Assembly: GCA_024281175.1 (NCBI GenBank)
Contig: JAMJTW010000028.1
Coordinates: 107,295 to 171,294 of the forward strand
Reading direction: 5' to 3'
Source: Candidatus Thiovulum imperiosus
Lineage (GTDB): Bacteria; Campylobacterota; Campylobacteria; Campylobacterales; Thiovulaceae
DNA: 64,000 bases
Positions 47,740 through 57,094 of the stretch are shown here, piece after piece. The notes under the pieces are model-generated. The model was not told the DNA's origin, did no database searches, and was given only the letters and a program-made list of their open reading frames with translations. Position numbers and translations under genes: made by a program. Within the stretch, counting starts at the first letter, position 1, and every line of letters starts with the position of its first letter.

Positions 47740-49206
47740 ATGAAATTTATTGAGACTCGTGGAAATGACGGTATAAAAAATAGTAGAGTAAACTTTTCAG
47801 ATGCTATTTTAAGTCCAAGTGCAAGTTTTGGAGGACTCTATATTCCAGAGAATTTACCTAAATTGGATTTAGAGAAGTTGCAAAATTTGGAGTATAAATC
47901 TTTAGCTTTACAGATTTTAAAGAGCTTTGAAATAGATATTTCTGATGAGGTTTTGAAAGAGGCTCTATCACTATATGACAACTTTGATGACCCAAAAAAT
48001 CCTGTACCAGTTGTGAGTATTGGAGATGATTTATACATTTCAGAACTCTACCACGGTCCAACAAGAGCGTTTAAAGATATGGCACTACAACCATTTGGAA
48101 AAGTTCTTTCGGCACTGGCACAAGATAGAGAAGAGAATTATCTAATTCTTGCAGCAACTTCAGGAGATACTGGTCCAGCCACTCTGCACACTTTTAAAAA
48201 TAGAGAGAATATTAAAGTTGTCTGTCTCTATCCAGATGGTGGAACTTCCGATGTTCAGAGACTTCAGATGGTAACAGAAGATGGAGAGAATTTGAAAGTT
48301 CTTGGAATTGATGGTAGTTTTGATGATGCTCAAACTTCTTTAAAAAACCTTCTAAAATCTGAAGAGTTCTTAGGCGAATTAAAAGCTAAAAATAGAAAAC
48401 TTTCAGCAGCAAACTCTGTAAACTTTGGACGAATTATTTTCCAAACTATATATCATGTCTGGAGCTATTTCCAAGTTGTAGAAGAGATTGGTGAAAAGAT
48501 ATATCTTACAGTTCCAAGTGGAAACTTTGGAAATGCTCTTGGTGGATTTTACGCAAAAATGATGGGACTTCCAGTAGAGAAAATTCTTATCTCTTCAAAT
48601 TCCAATAACATTCTTACAGACCTCATCACCAAAGGTGAATACTCTCTAGTTGGTAGAGAAGTTCAAAATACAAAATCTCCTGCAATGGATATTTTAAAAT
48701 CTTCAAATGTTGAGAGAGTTCTATTTCATCTTTTTGGAGCGGATAGAACAAAAGAGCTTATGGAGAGTTTAGAAAATAGAAACTCCTACACACTTTCTCC
48801 AAAAGAGTTGGAAATCTTCCAATCTCACTTTTCAGCATCTTTCTCTACTGATACAGAGTGTTTTGAAGTGATAGACTCTCACTTTGATAGAGGCTATCTT
48901 ATGGACCCTCACACAGCAACAGTCCTTAAAGCTCATGAAGAGTTACGAGAAGAGGAGTATAAAAATGTAGCCTACTCAACTGCTGAGTGGACAAAATTCT
49001 CTCCATCAATAGTTGAAGCATTAGGAATTACAAATATCGATGAGGTTGGGAAAAAAGTTTCTGATAGAGAAGCATTGGAGACTATTTCTGACAGAACTGG
49101 TACTGTTGTCTCTGAAGAGATAGAAGCCCTTTTTGAAAAAGAGGAGATACATAAAACTGTTGTTCCTATTTCCGAACTTCAAAAAGAGATATTGGAGTTC
49201 ATCTAA
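47740..49206 (+). CDS. thrC: threonine synthase
   Basis: PLP enzyme making threonine from O-phosphohomoserine. The N-terminal domain has ASFGGLYIPENLP. The PLP lysine lies in ELYHGPTRAFKDMALQPFG (about residue 113), and TSGDTGPATLHTF and VPSGNFGNALGGFYAK are phosphate-cup loops. The C-terminal part ends LEFI. The 488-aa length is typical of the bacterial long form. The last base overlaps the next ATG. Confidence 0.96.
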   Translation: MKFIETRGNDGIKNSRVNFSDAILSPSASFGGLYIPENLPKLDLEKLQNLEYKSLALQILKSFEIDISDEVLKEALSLYDNFDDPKNPVPVVSIGDDLYISELYHGPTRAFKDMALQPFGKVLSALAQDREENYLILAATSGDTGPATLHTFKNRENIKVVCLYPDGGTSDVQRLQMVTEDGENLKVLGIDGSFDDAQTSLKNLLKSEEFLGELKAKNRKLSAANSVNFGRIIFQTIYHVWSYFQVVEEIGEKIYLTVPSGNFGNALGGFYAKMMGLPVEKILISSNSNNILTDLITKGEYSLVGREVQNTKSPAMDILKSSNVERVLFHLFGADRTKELMESLENRNSYTLSPKELEIFQSHFSASFSTDTECFEVIDSHFDRGYLMDPHTATVLKAHEELREEEYKNVAYSTAEWTKFSPSIVEALGITNIDEVGKKVSDREALETISDRTGTVVSEEIEALFEKEEIHKTVVPISELQKEILEFI

Positions 49207-49721
49207 TGTTTATCTCTGCTGGAAATGGTGAAGAGTTCTCTTTCTCAAAATCGATGGGAGTCGGTCTTGTTGAAATCTCTATAAATCTCTCAAGATATCT
49301 CTCTTCTTTGGAGAGACTTCCTGAAAAACTCATTTTTATAGGTAGTGCTGGAAGTTATCGAAAAGATTTGGAAATATTTCAGATTCTAGAATCGTGGAAT
49401 GGTGCAAATATTGAACTCTCTTTTCTTCAAAAACAGAGCTATACTCCAATTCAAAACTTGGTCTCTTCTGGAAAAGGTGGAGTTGTTGTAAATAGTTCCA
49501 ACTACATTACAACAGATATGAAACTTGGAGAGAAGTTTTCAAAAATGGGAATCTCTCTCGAAAATATGGAGTTTTTTGGATTTCTCTCTGTTGCACAAAA
49601 GTTTGGAATTCCAGCGGGTGGAGTTTTTATAATTACAAATTATACAGATAGTAATGCTCATGGAGATTTTCTAAAAAATAGAGAAGAGGCTATGAGAAGA
49701 TTAGAAAAATATTTTAAATAA
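49206..49721 (+). CDS. nucleoside-phosphorylase-superfamily-like protein
   Basis: 171 residues starting at the last base of thrC. The pattern resembles the PNP_UDP superfamily: IFIGSAGSYRKD (phosphate/ribose loop-like), SSNYITTD, and MEFFGFLSVAQKFGIPAGGVFIITNYTD, near where the catalytic Asp helix lies in MTA/SAH nucleosidases. It is short for the family (about 230), so it may be a reduced member. The tight coupling to thrC is noteworthy. Function not proven. Confidence 0.6.
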   Translation: MFISAGNGEEFSFSKSMGVGLVEISINLSRYLSSLERLPEKLIFIGSAGSYRKDLEIFQILESWNGANIELSFLQKQSYTPIQNLVSSGKGGVVVNSSNYITTDMKLGEKFSKMGISLENMEFFGFLSVAQKFGIPAGGVFIITNYTDSNAHGDFLKNREEAMRRLEKYFK

Positions 49722-49762
49722 CTTTTTTGATACAATGAGACCAAAACTTAAAAGAGAGAAGT

Positions 49763-50128
49763 GTGAAAAAAGTAGCCATTGTTGATGATGAATTAGAAAT
49801 TTTAAATATGTTAGAAAGACTTCTTGGAAGAGATAAGAATTTAGAAGTAAGAGTCTTTTCAAATCCAGAAAATGCGATTGAAGAAGTTAAGAATGGGATT
49901 TTTGATTTAGTGCTTTTAGATATTATGATGCCTCAGATGGACGGAATGGAATTTTTAAAAAATGTCCGAGTTAAAAACTCAAAAACAAAAGTTGTAATGA
50001 TGACTGCTCACTCAACTTTAGATAGAGTTTTAAACTCCCATCAAATTGGTGCAGATGACTATCTTTTAAAACCATTCAAAAGTCTTCCAAAAATTCTTGA
50101 TAAAATCAATCAACTTTTAGATACTTAA
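49763..50128 (+). CDS. stand-alone response regulator (CheY-like receiver)
   Basis: 121 residues, one receiver domain only. GTG start at 49763. The acidic pair is in VAIVDDELEIL (residues 8-10), the phospho-acceptor is D53 in DLVLLDIMMPQMDG, the Thr is in VVMMTAHS, and the Lys is in DDYLLKPFKS. No output domain, so it acts by protein contact. No histidine kinase lies nearby. Confidence 0.92.
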   Translation: MKKVAIVDDELEILNMLERLLGRDKNLEVRVFSNPENAIEEVKNGIFDLVLLDIMMPQMDGMEFLKNVRVKNSKTKVVMMTAHSTLDRVLNSHQIGADDYLLKPFKSLPKILDKINQLLDT

Positions 50129-50231
50129 AAAAAATCACTAAGAGAAATCTTTTATGATTTCTCGTTCTATAAATTTTATTCGTTGATTCTCTTTTCTGAT
50201 AATATAAAAAATAAATTTTTAAAGCGATTGA

Positions 50232-51545
50232 ATGCCAGATAGAATTATCTTTTATGTGGTTGTTATACTTTTGACGAGTGGTGTTCTTTTCACATACTCT
50301 CTCTCTGTCTATCTTGCTATAAAGTTGGGTGGTAGCGAATATAGTTTTATGATGAAACAGCTTATATTTGCTGTTATGTCAATTATAATTATCTGGACAA
50401 TCTCAAGATTAGATGCTGAAAGATGGCTTCATAAAATAGGAATTTTTCTATTTGTCTCTGGACTAATTGCGATGATTTTAATGAACTTTCTTCCAAAAAG
50501 TTTTGTTCCAGAGATTGGAGGAGCTTCAAGATGGATAAAAATCTTTGGTTTCTCTTTGGCTCCTGTTGAGTTTTTTAAAATAGGATTTGTCTACTTTTTG
50601 GCATGGAGCATGTCAAGAAAATTAGATGATAATGAGATGCATTTTAGAGATGAGTTACAGATATTTGTTCCCTATTTGGCAATTTTCATAATATCCATAT
50701 TTTTTATAGGAGTTATGCAGAAAGACCTTGGTCAATCAGTAGTTTTAGCAACAACATTTCTACTCCTATCCTATTTGGCTGGAGGTAGTGCCAAACTTGT
50801 TTTTAGAACCCTTATAGGACTCTTTTCTGTTTTTATTGTATTTATTCTGATGTTCCCTCATAGAACTGAAAGAATAATGAGTTGGTGGGTATCTGTTCAG
50901 AATGAGATAGCCTCTTTTTTCCCAAACTGGGTTGGAGAAAAACTTATTGTTGAAAATCCAACTGAGCCATACCAAGTAAATCAAGCATTAAGTGCTATTC
51001 ATAATGGCGGGTTTTGGGGAGAAGGTTTTGGAAATGGAATTTTAAAATATGGTTTTCTTCCTGAAGTTCATACAGACTTTGTTTTAAGTGGAGTTGCTGA
51101 AGAGCTTGGCTTCTTCTCAATAGTTGTTCTCTTTTTCCTATTTGCTCTACTTCTTCAAAGAATTTTAAAAGTTGCAAATAGAAGTATAAATAAAATCTAT
51201 TTTCTCTTTAATGTTGGAATTGCTCTCATCATTGGAATTACACTACTAATTAATACTTACGGTTCTACTGGAATGATACCGATGAAAGGTCTTCCTGTAC
51301 CATTTTTAAGTTATGGAGGTAGTTCTATGTTAGCTCTTGCTGTTGGTATTGGTATGGTTCTTATGATAAGCAAAGATAGAGATAGATATGATAGCTCTCA
51401 AGAGAGAGTAAATCCCCCAATCGATGGAAATTATGACTATCCAGAAGAGCCGATAGAAGTTCAAAATGAAGAGTTGCAATTAGAGTATGAAGAGAGAAAT
51501 CAAAGTGCAGAGAGTGGAAATAACATCAATCACCCTCAGTTTTAG
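50232..51545 (+). CDS. ftsW: FtsW-type lipid-II polymerase (SEDS)
   Basis: SEDS-family glycosyltransferase for septal peptidoglycan, about ten membrane helices. Motifs: PEIGGASRWIKIFGFSLAPVEFFKI, PYQVNQALSAIHNGGFWGEGFGNG with the catalytic-loop region, TDFVLSGVAEELGF, and MKGLPVPFLSYGGSSM. The GGSSM and PEIGGASRW features favour FtsW over RodA. A 55-residue charged cytosolic tail follows (SQERVNPPIDGNYDYPEEP). Confidence 0.93.
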   Translation: MPDRIIFYVVVILLTSGVLFTYSLSVYLAIKLGGSEYSFMMKQLIFAVMSIIIIWTISRLDAERWLHKIGIFLFVSGLIAMILMNFLPKSFVPEIGGASRWIKIFGFSLAPVEFFKIGFVYFLAWSMSRKLDDNEMHFRDELQIFVPYLAIFIISIFFIGVMQKDLGQSVVLATTFLLLSYLAGGSAKLVFRTLIGLFSVFIVFILMFPHRTERIMSWWVSVQNEIASFFPNWVGEKLIVENPTEPYQVNQALSAIHNGGFWGEGFGNGILKYGFLPEVHTDFVLSGVAEELGFFSIVVLFFLFALLLQRILKVANRSINKIYFLFNVGIALIIGITLLINTYGSTGMIPMKGLPVPFLSYGGSSMLALAVGIGMVLMISKDRDRYDSSQERVNPPIDGNYDYPEEPIEVQNEELQLEYEERNQSAESGNNINHPQF

Positions 51546-51573
51546 ATAGAATACTTAGAAAAAGGAGAGTAAT

Positions 51574-51738
51574 TTGAGACTACTTATAATTCCTCTTTTC
51601 CTCTTTCTACTTGGTTGCCAAGATGACGATGGAAATATATATGAAAATATTCCTTCAAAAGTAGATATGAATAATCCACCTCATCCAAATCCAACTTCTA
51701 CAAGTGAAGAGTTTCCTCCAAAACCTCCTCAAATCTAA
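51574..51738 (+). CDS. 54-aa proline-rich lipoprotein
   Basis: A small gene with TTG start and AAAGGAGAG before it. The product is MRLLIIPLFLFLLGC (lipobox LLGC), then DDDGNIYENIPSKVDMNNPP and a short Pro-rich tail (FPPKPPQI). Small lipoproteins of this type are common near envelope genes. It follows ftsW by 28 bp. Function unknown. Confidence 0.6.
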   Translation: MRLLIIPLFLFLLGCQDDDGNIYENIPSKVDMNNPPHPNPTSTSEEFPPKPPQI

Positions 51739-51812
51739 AATTTAGACGAAGAGTTTTACTCTTCGCATTCATAGTAAAAACTGATACAATCACCCAAAAA
51801 TTGGAGAAACTT

Positions 51813-53105
51813 ATGAAATATCTATTTCATATTTTGCTACTTGCAATCTCTTTAGAGGGTTCTATTTTTAAGGAGAGTGTAAAACTTGAAAAAGACTTAA
51901 AAATAGATGGTCTCTCTATCAGAGATTGGAGCGGAATATCTGAGAAGTATAGTGCTATTTTTGGAGATTTCAAAAGTGGAGATACACCTCTTGTACTGGT
52001 TCCAAATAGAGATGATAAGGAGTTAGAAAGAATGGGCTCTTACAAAATCTTTGGCAGAAATGATGGTGTTTTCATCATTTCAAATAGTGAAAGAGGTTTT
52101 ATAAATGGAATTAGCCCTTTTGAGAGAACTATTTCAAAAGGAAAGTTTTCATACAGATATATTTACGACTATCCAACTGTTAGAAAGAGATATTTACATC
52201 TAAATCTTTTACCAAACATAGAAATTTCAACTTATAAATCTCAACTAAAACTTGCTCAACTACATAGATTTAATGGAGTTGTAATTCAACTGAAAGATAA
52301 AGTTAAATTTAAAACAAATCAAAAATGGGTTCGTAAAAATAGTTTTACAAAGAGTGAATTCAAAGAGATTGTAGATTATGCCAAATCTTTAGGATTAGAT
52401 GTTATTCCAGAAATCAAACTTTTAACTCATCAAAATAAATTTATAAAAGACAAAAATTTACTTTTGAATAAACACACTTACGACCCAAGAAAAGAAGAGG
52501 TGTATGATACAGTTTTTGCAATGATAGATGAGATAATAGAAGTTGTAAATCCAAAAACCATTCATATTGGACATGATGAGGTTCATGGATATAGAAATGA
52601 GAAGCAGAGAGAGAAAGTAAAAAATAAATTACCTCATCACCTTTTTGAGAAAAATATCTTAAAAGTCTACAACTATTTAAAATCTAAAAATATAGAGACT
52701 TTAATGTGGGCTGATATGTTTTTGAGTCCAAAAAGATTTCCAGAAATGAATGAGAAAAATCTTCATGGAGATTTGGAATTTGAGAAGATTTTAAAAAGAG
52801 TTCCAAAAGATATCCTCTTTGCAGATTGGCACTATTGGGATAGAAAAGAGTTTGGCACTGTCAAATTTCTAAAAGATAATGGATTTAAAGTTTTTGGTTC
52901 ACCTTGGGGAGTAAAAGAGGGGATTAGAAATTTCACAGCAGAAATTGTAAAGAACTATGAGTTTGAAGATAGAATGATGTTGAGTACAACTTGGGTTGGT
53001 GCAATTGCCTCAAAAAGAGAGAAGTTGCAGAAACATGGCTTGGAACTATTTTCAGCTGAAGAGATAATAGAGTTTAATGGGGACATTTTCTGGAATGGAG
53101 AGTAA
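51813..53105 (+). CDS. GH20-like secreted hexosaminidase fold protein
   Basis: The start is ATG 51813, with GGAG seven bases upstream. Signal peptide MKYLFHILLLAISLEG. Residues from about 130 (RKRYLHLNLLPNIEISTY ... LAQLHRFNGVVIQLKD) form a TIM barrel. KEIVDYAKSLGLDVIPEIKL and the catalytic-type HIGHDEVHGY (Asp-Glu pair near residue 257) match GH20 beta-N-acetylhexosaminidases. Later WADMFLSP and WHYWDRKEFG are family-like Trp strands. Likely acts on amino-sugar glycans in the periplasm or outside; the exact substrate is unknown. Confidence 0.78.
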   Translation: MKYLFHILLLAISLEGSIFKESVKLEKDLKIDGLSIRDWSGISEKYSAIFGDFKSGDTPLVLVPNRDDKELERMGSYKIFGRNDGVFIISNSERGFINGISPFERTISKGKFSYRYIYDYPTVRKRYLHLNLLPNIEISTYKSQLKLAQLHRFNGVVIQLKDKVKFKTNQKWVRKNSFTKSEFKEIVDYAKSLGLDVIPEIKLLTHQNKFIKDKNLLLNKHTYDPRKEEVYDTVFAMIDEIIEVVNPKTIHIGHDEVHGYRNEKQREKVKNKLPHHLFEKNILKVYNYLKSKNIETLMWADMFLSPKRFPEMNEKNLHGDLEFEKILKRVPKDILFADWHYWDRKEFGTVKFLKDNGFKVFGSPWGVKEGIRNFTAEIVKNYEFEDRMMLSTTWVGAIASKREKLQKHGLELFSAEEIIEFNGDIFWNGE

Positions 53106-54162
53106 AAGAGTAGCAGTTGTTGGAACTGTTGGAGTTCCAGCAAAATATGGAGGTTTTGAAACCCTCACTGAGTATCTTGTAAAAAATTTGAGTGAAGATT
53201 TCCAATTTACAGTATTTTGTAGTGGTAAAGTCTATCCAGAAAAGTTAGAAACTTATGGTGGTGCAAAACTTGAATATATAAATTTGAGTGCAAATGGAGT
53301 TTCAAGTATTCCTTATGATGTTATCTCTATATTCAAATCTAGAAAGTTTGATGTTTTGCTTCTTCTTGGTGTTTCAGGAGCAATTTCACTACCTTTTCTA
53401 AAACCTTTTATTAAAGGCAAAGTTGTTACAAATATAGATGGCTTAGAGTGGAAAAGAGATAAATGGGGCAGTAGTGCAAAAAAGTTTCTAAAATTTTCTG
53501 AAAAGTTAGCTGTAAAATATTCTGATGAGGTGGTTTCGGATAACAAAGTAATTCAAGATTATGTATATTCAGAGTATGGTGCAAAAAGTAAATTAATTCC
53601 TTATGGTGCTGACCATGTAACAAAAAGTAGTTTTCAAGATTTGGAAGAGAAATATCCTTTTTTAAAAGAGAGATACGCTTTCAAAGTTTGTAGAATTGAA
53701 CCAGAAAATAGTGTTCACCTTATTCTTGAGGCTTTTGAAAAATATAGAGAATTAAATATAGTAATTATTGGAAACTGGAAAAATAGTGAGTATGGAAAAA
53801 AGTTATATGAAAAGTATAGAGAAATTTCTAACACGATTTTACTAGACCCAATTTATGACCAAGATATTTTAAATAGAATTCGAAGTAATGCTTATCTCTA
53901 TATCCATGGTCATAGTGCTGGAGGAACAAATCCATCTCTTGTAGAAGCTATGTATTTAGGTTTACCAATTTTTGCTTTTGGAGTCTCCTACAATAGGGAA
54001 ACAACACAAAATAGTGCTGTCTACTTTGAGAATAGCGATGAATTAGTTTCTCTTTTGAAAAAAGATTTAGATTTGAGAGAGATAGCTACTTCTATGGAGA
54101 GAATTGCAAAAGAGAGTTACACTTGGAAGAGAGTTTCAAAAGAGTATGCTGAACTTTTTTAA
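53095..54162 (+). CDS. glycosyltransferase (DUF1972/GT4-like)
   Basis: Opens MESKRVAVVGTVGVPAKYGGFETLTEY, the N-terminal motif of DUF1972-type rhamnosyl/galactosyl transferases. NIDGLEWKRDKWG and the GT4 donor-site block SAGGTNPSLVEAMYLGLPIFAFG follow. Another in-frame ATG at 53077 is possible. It overlaps the GH20 gene stop by 11 bp, so the genes are coupled. Probably builds surface polysaccharide. Confidence 0.85.
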   Translation: MESKRVAVVGTVGVPAKYGGFETLTEYLVKNLSEDFQFTVFCSGKVYPEKLETYGGAKLEYINLSANGVSSIPYDVISIFKSRKFDVLLLLGVSGAISLPFLKPFIKGKVVTNIDGLEWKRDKWGSSAKKFLKFSEKLAVKYSDEVVSDNKVIQDYVYSEYGAKSKLIPYGADHVTKSSFQDLEEKYPFLKERYAFKVCRIEPENSVHLILEAFEKYRELNIVIIGNWKNSEYGKKLYEKYREISNTILLDPIYDQDILNRIRSNAYLYIHGHSAGGTNPSLVEAMYLGLPIFAFGVSYNRETTQNSAVYFENSDELVSLLKKDLDLREIATSMERIAKESYTWKRVSKEYAELF

Positions 54163-55046
54163 AGTCCCTTTTTCTTTATAACAGTCATAGCAGTTTTCCA
54201 AACAATTTGAAGTTCTAGCCAGATATTCCAATATTTGATGTAGTATAAATCATACATCAATTTCTGTCTAGTATCTTCTATATTTGCACCGTAAGGATAG
54301 TTCACTTGAGCATGTCCAGTAATACCTGGAGCTATCAAATTTCTCTCATTGTAAAATGGTAACTCTTTTCGATAGTTTGGAACTAGAATATTCCACTCTG
54401 CTCTAGGTCCTATAAGGTGCATCTCCCCTTTTAAAATATTCCACATTTGAGGCAACTCATCTAACCTATATTTTCTCATCTTTTCAGCAAAGGGAAATAT
54501 TCTATTATCATTCTCTCTTGTGTAAGGGTCAAAGTGGCTATCCATATGCATTGTTCGGAATTTTACACAAACAAACTCGTCTCCATATTTACCAACTCTG
54601 CTCTGTCTAAAAAATACTTCACCATCTGGAGACTCTCTTTTAATTTTAAAAGCTGAGTAGAGCATAACAGGTGCTGAAAAGAGAAAAAGCCAAAAGAGTC
54701 CAAAGAAATCTATAAATCTTTTTTGAAAATATTGCCATTTTGAAAAAGGTTTTAAATCTTCTAAATAGTGGAGGTCACCACCATCTTCTGGTATATAACA
54801 TTTGTGAAGATACTGCTCCATAAAATGTTCTAAAGTTAGAAAATGAACACCTTTCAAATTCATACTAGATAACTCTTCAACAGTAGAGTGACCCAAATTA
54901 GAGCTATTTATTACAACTATCTCTTTATTAAAATTTCCTACTAAATTTCTAATTTCATGAATAGATGAGGTATAGCTTATTTCAAATTTCTTTAATCTCT
55001 CAAGTTCATATTTAGTGAACTGATACTCATCTCCAAAAATTATCAA
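54159..55046 (-). CDS. undecaprenyl-phosphate sugar transferase (WcaJ/WbaP-type)
   Basis: The C-terminal bacterial sugar-transferase domain is clear: YFQKRFIDFFGLFWLFLFSAPVMLYSAF (membrane hairpin), VFFRQSRVGKYGDEFVCVKFRTM, MRKYRLDELPQMWNILKGEM, and LIGPRAEW. The first about 100 residues are a small regulatory or Rossmann-like part. It transfers the first sugar phosphate to undecaprenyl phosphate. TTG start at 55046. Its 3' end overlaps the facing glycosyltransferase gene by 4 bp. Confidence 0.92.
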   Translation of the reverse strand: MIIFGDEYQFTKYELERLKKFEISYTSSIHEIRNLVGNFNKEIVVINSSNLGHSTVEELSSMNLKGVHFLTLEHFMEQYLHKCYIPEDGGDLHYLEDLKPFSKWQYFQKRFIDFFGLFWLFLFSAPVMLYSAFKIKRESPDGEVFFRQSRVGKYGDEFVCVKFRTMHMDSHFDPYTRENDNRIFPFAEKMRKYRLDELPQMWNILKGEMHLIGPRAEWNILVPNYRKELPFYNERNLIAPGITGHAQVNYPYGANIEDTRQKLMYDLYYIKYWNIWLELQIVWKTAMTVIKKKGL

Positions 55047-55189
55047 TTCTTATACCTTTTTATCAATGTTTTCTGTAATTTTATCAAATTACAACGCTTA
55101 AAATTTTATATCGGAAACTTATAAAGTTATATCAAATATAGAGCTAAAATTAGCAATCAAAATTGCTGATATAAAATTGGAGATTGTAA

Positions 55190-55822
55190 ATGATAGATAA
55201 TATTTTTAAACTTAAAATTAGTGAGAGTAACTTTTTTAAAAATCCAGAGGGTTTTTTCAAAAAACTTTATGAAAATAGCAAATTAGAAGCTATTGAAATT
55301 AAGGGAGAGAAAGAGGCTTTAGTCGTGCTAACTAAAAGTAAGCTGGAGTCTCTTTTGAGTAAAGAGGAAAAAAAGAGTGTAACACTTTCTCAAGCTCAAG
55401 AGGTGCTAATAAAAGTAAAAAACAAATTTAAAATTTTTAACAATTTAAGTGATAGTGAAATACTAAGCGTAATAGACAATATCAAAATTGTAAAATACTC
55501 TAAAAATGATACTATTACCGCTATCAACTCTCTTGATGAACACATTCACTATATCATTAGTGGGCAGTGTAGTATTTTTGTAGACCTTTTAGCATCTAAA
55601 GAAGTGGCTACTCTAAAAAGTGGTGAATTTTTTGGAGAGATGGCATATATCTTAAAAAAGCCTAGAACTGCTACTGTAAAAGCAAAAACTGATTTAGTTG
55701 CCGTAAGTTTTACAATCAGAGAGAATATCATTGCTGGTAGTGAAAAGGCTTATATGAAGCTATTTCACAATGTTAATGAGATGTTAGCAAATAAGATAGT
55801 TGAAAAGAATAGCAGGAGTTAA
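55190..55822 (+). CDS. cyclic-nucleotide-binding-domain protein with Phd-like N-terminus
   Basis: Residues about 90-205 are a cNMP-binding beta roll: [26 protein letters not shown] ... [27 protein letters not shown], with the phosphate-binding cassette FGEMA-xxxx-RTATV. No DNA-binding HTH follows. The N-terminal 60 residues ([24 protein letters not shown]) resemble the beta-hairpin of Phd/YefM antitoxins, but this is a weak match. It is 1 bp before thiG, so probably in one transcript with it. Confidence 0.75.
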   Translation: MIDNIFKLKISESNFFKNPEGFFKKLYENSKLEAIEIKGEKEALVVLTKSKLESLLSKEEKKSVTLSQAQEVLIKVKNKFKIFNNLSDSEILSVIDNIKIVKYSKNDTITAINSLDEHIHYIISGQCSIFVDLLASKEVATLKSGEFFGEMAYILKKPRTATVKAKTDLVAVSFTIRENIIAGSEKAYMKLFHNVNEMLANKIVEKNSRS

Positions 55823-55823
55823 A

Positions 55824-56594
55824 ATGTTAGAAATTGGAAAATATAAGTTTGAGAGTCGTCTAATTGTTGGAAGTGGAAAATATGCTGATTTTCAGACAAC
55901 AAGAGATGCAACAATTACAAGTGGTTCAAACCTCATCACCGTAGCGGTTCGTAGAGTGAATATCACAAATCCAAATGAAGAGAACCTTATGGATTACTTC
56001 AAAGATACAGATGTGAAAATTCTTCCAAACTCTGCTGGTTGTGTTACAGCTGAAGAGGCTATTACAACTTTCCGAATGGTTCGAGAAGCTACTGGAATTG
56101 ATATTGTAAAACTTGAGGTAATTGGAGATACCAAAAAGACTCTATACCCTGATGTTGTCGAAACTTTAGAAGCTGCTAAAGTTCTCTATAAAGATGGTTT
56201 TACAATCATGGCTTACACAAATGATGACCCAATTATGGCTAAGAAATTGGAAGACGCTGGAGTTCATGCTGTTATGCCTCTTGCTGCTCCAATTGGTAGT
56301 GGGCTTGGAATTCAGAACCGATACAATGTAGCTTTTGTTCGAGATGCTGTCTCTGTTCCTGTCATTGTTGATGCTGGAGTTGGAACTGCTTCTGACTCTT
56401 CTATCGCAATGGAGTTAGGTGCTGATGGAGTTCTTACAAATACAGCAATTGCTGGAGCTAAAAATCCAATTCAGATGGCAGAAGCTATGAAATATGCAGT
56501 TAAGGCTGGAAGATTAGCTTACCTTTCTGGAAGAATTCCAAAGAAACCTTACGCTACGGCGTCCAGTCCTGTTGATGGTCTAATTCAATTTTGA
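55824..56594 (+). CDS. thiG: thiazole synthase
   Basis: Makes the thiazole phosphate of thiamine. ATG at 55824 with AGGAG five bases upstream; the frame is open above it. Seen: [17 protein letters not shown], the Schiff-base lysine region [63 protein letters not shown]. Full length (about 256 aa). Other thi genes are absent except thiC at 26.5 kb. Confidence 0.96.
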   Translation: MLEIGKYKFESRLIVGSGKYADFQTTRDATITSGSNLITVAVRRVNITNPNEENLMDYFKDTDVKILPNSAGCVTAEEAITTFRMVREATGIDIVKLEVIGDTKKTLYPDVVETLEAAKVLYKDGFTIMAYTNDDPIMAKKLEDAGVHAVMPLAAPIGSGLGIQNRYNVAFVRDAVSVPVIVDAGVGTASDSSIAMELGADGVLTNTAIAGAKNPIQMAEAMKYAVKAGRLAYLSGRIPKKPYATASSPVDGLIQF

Positions 56595-56833
56595 GAGAGG
56601 CAGTAGAACTTTACAACAAGGGAGAGTATAAAGAGGCTTTCTCTCTTTTTCTTAAAAATCCAAAAAACTCTGAAGCTCAATTCTATCTTGGAATGATGTA
56701 TGAACATGGTGACGGAGTCTCTTGTGATGTAGAAAAGGCAAAAGAGTGGTATCGAAAAGCGTCAAGACAACGAAATCCAGATGCTGACTTTCGCCTCCAA
56801 TCTATCAATCAGAAGACAAATTGTCGCTGTTAA
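56591..56833 (+). CDS. short Sel1-repeat protein
   Basis: TTG start overlaps the thiG stop (TTGA). 80 residues: [20 protein letters not shown] and [30 protein letters not shown], a Sel1/TPR-like helix pair. It may be a truncated member of a longer repeat family, since miniature element D lies 20 bp beyond its stop. Confidence 0.65.
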   Translation: MREAVELYNKGEYKEAFSLFLKNPKNSEAQFYLGMMYEHGDGVSCDVEKAKEWYRKASRQRNPDADFRLQSINQKTNCRC

Positions 56834-56852
56834 ATCAGGAAGAGTCTTTTTC

Positions 56853-57016
56853 GGGAGTGACCAAATAGGCTTCTGCCTCTCTTGTCATTTCGATATAAGC
56901 GTAGCGATTGAGAAATCTTGGAAACTTATCGTTTTACTAAAAGATTTCTCACCCGAAAGGGTTCGAAATGACATATGGGTTGTTAAAGCGTAAAAATACT
57001 CTATTTGGTCACTCCC
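56853..57016 (-). mobile_element. 164-bp miniature inverted-repeat element (copy D)
   Basis: GGGAGTGACCAAATAG at 56853-56868 and CTATTTGGTCACTCCC at 57001-57016 are perfect 16-bp terminal inverted repeats. The sequence before the left end and after the right end is the same 8 bp, TCTTTTTC. The interior is the palindromic core in the opposite orientation to copy B. No protein is encoded. Confidence 0.9.
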
Positions 57017-57094
57017 TCTTTTTCTTAGACTCTTCTGTTGCCCCCTCTAAATTCCTCAAATTAGGTGTAAAATACATTACAAAAAGTAAAGTTA

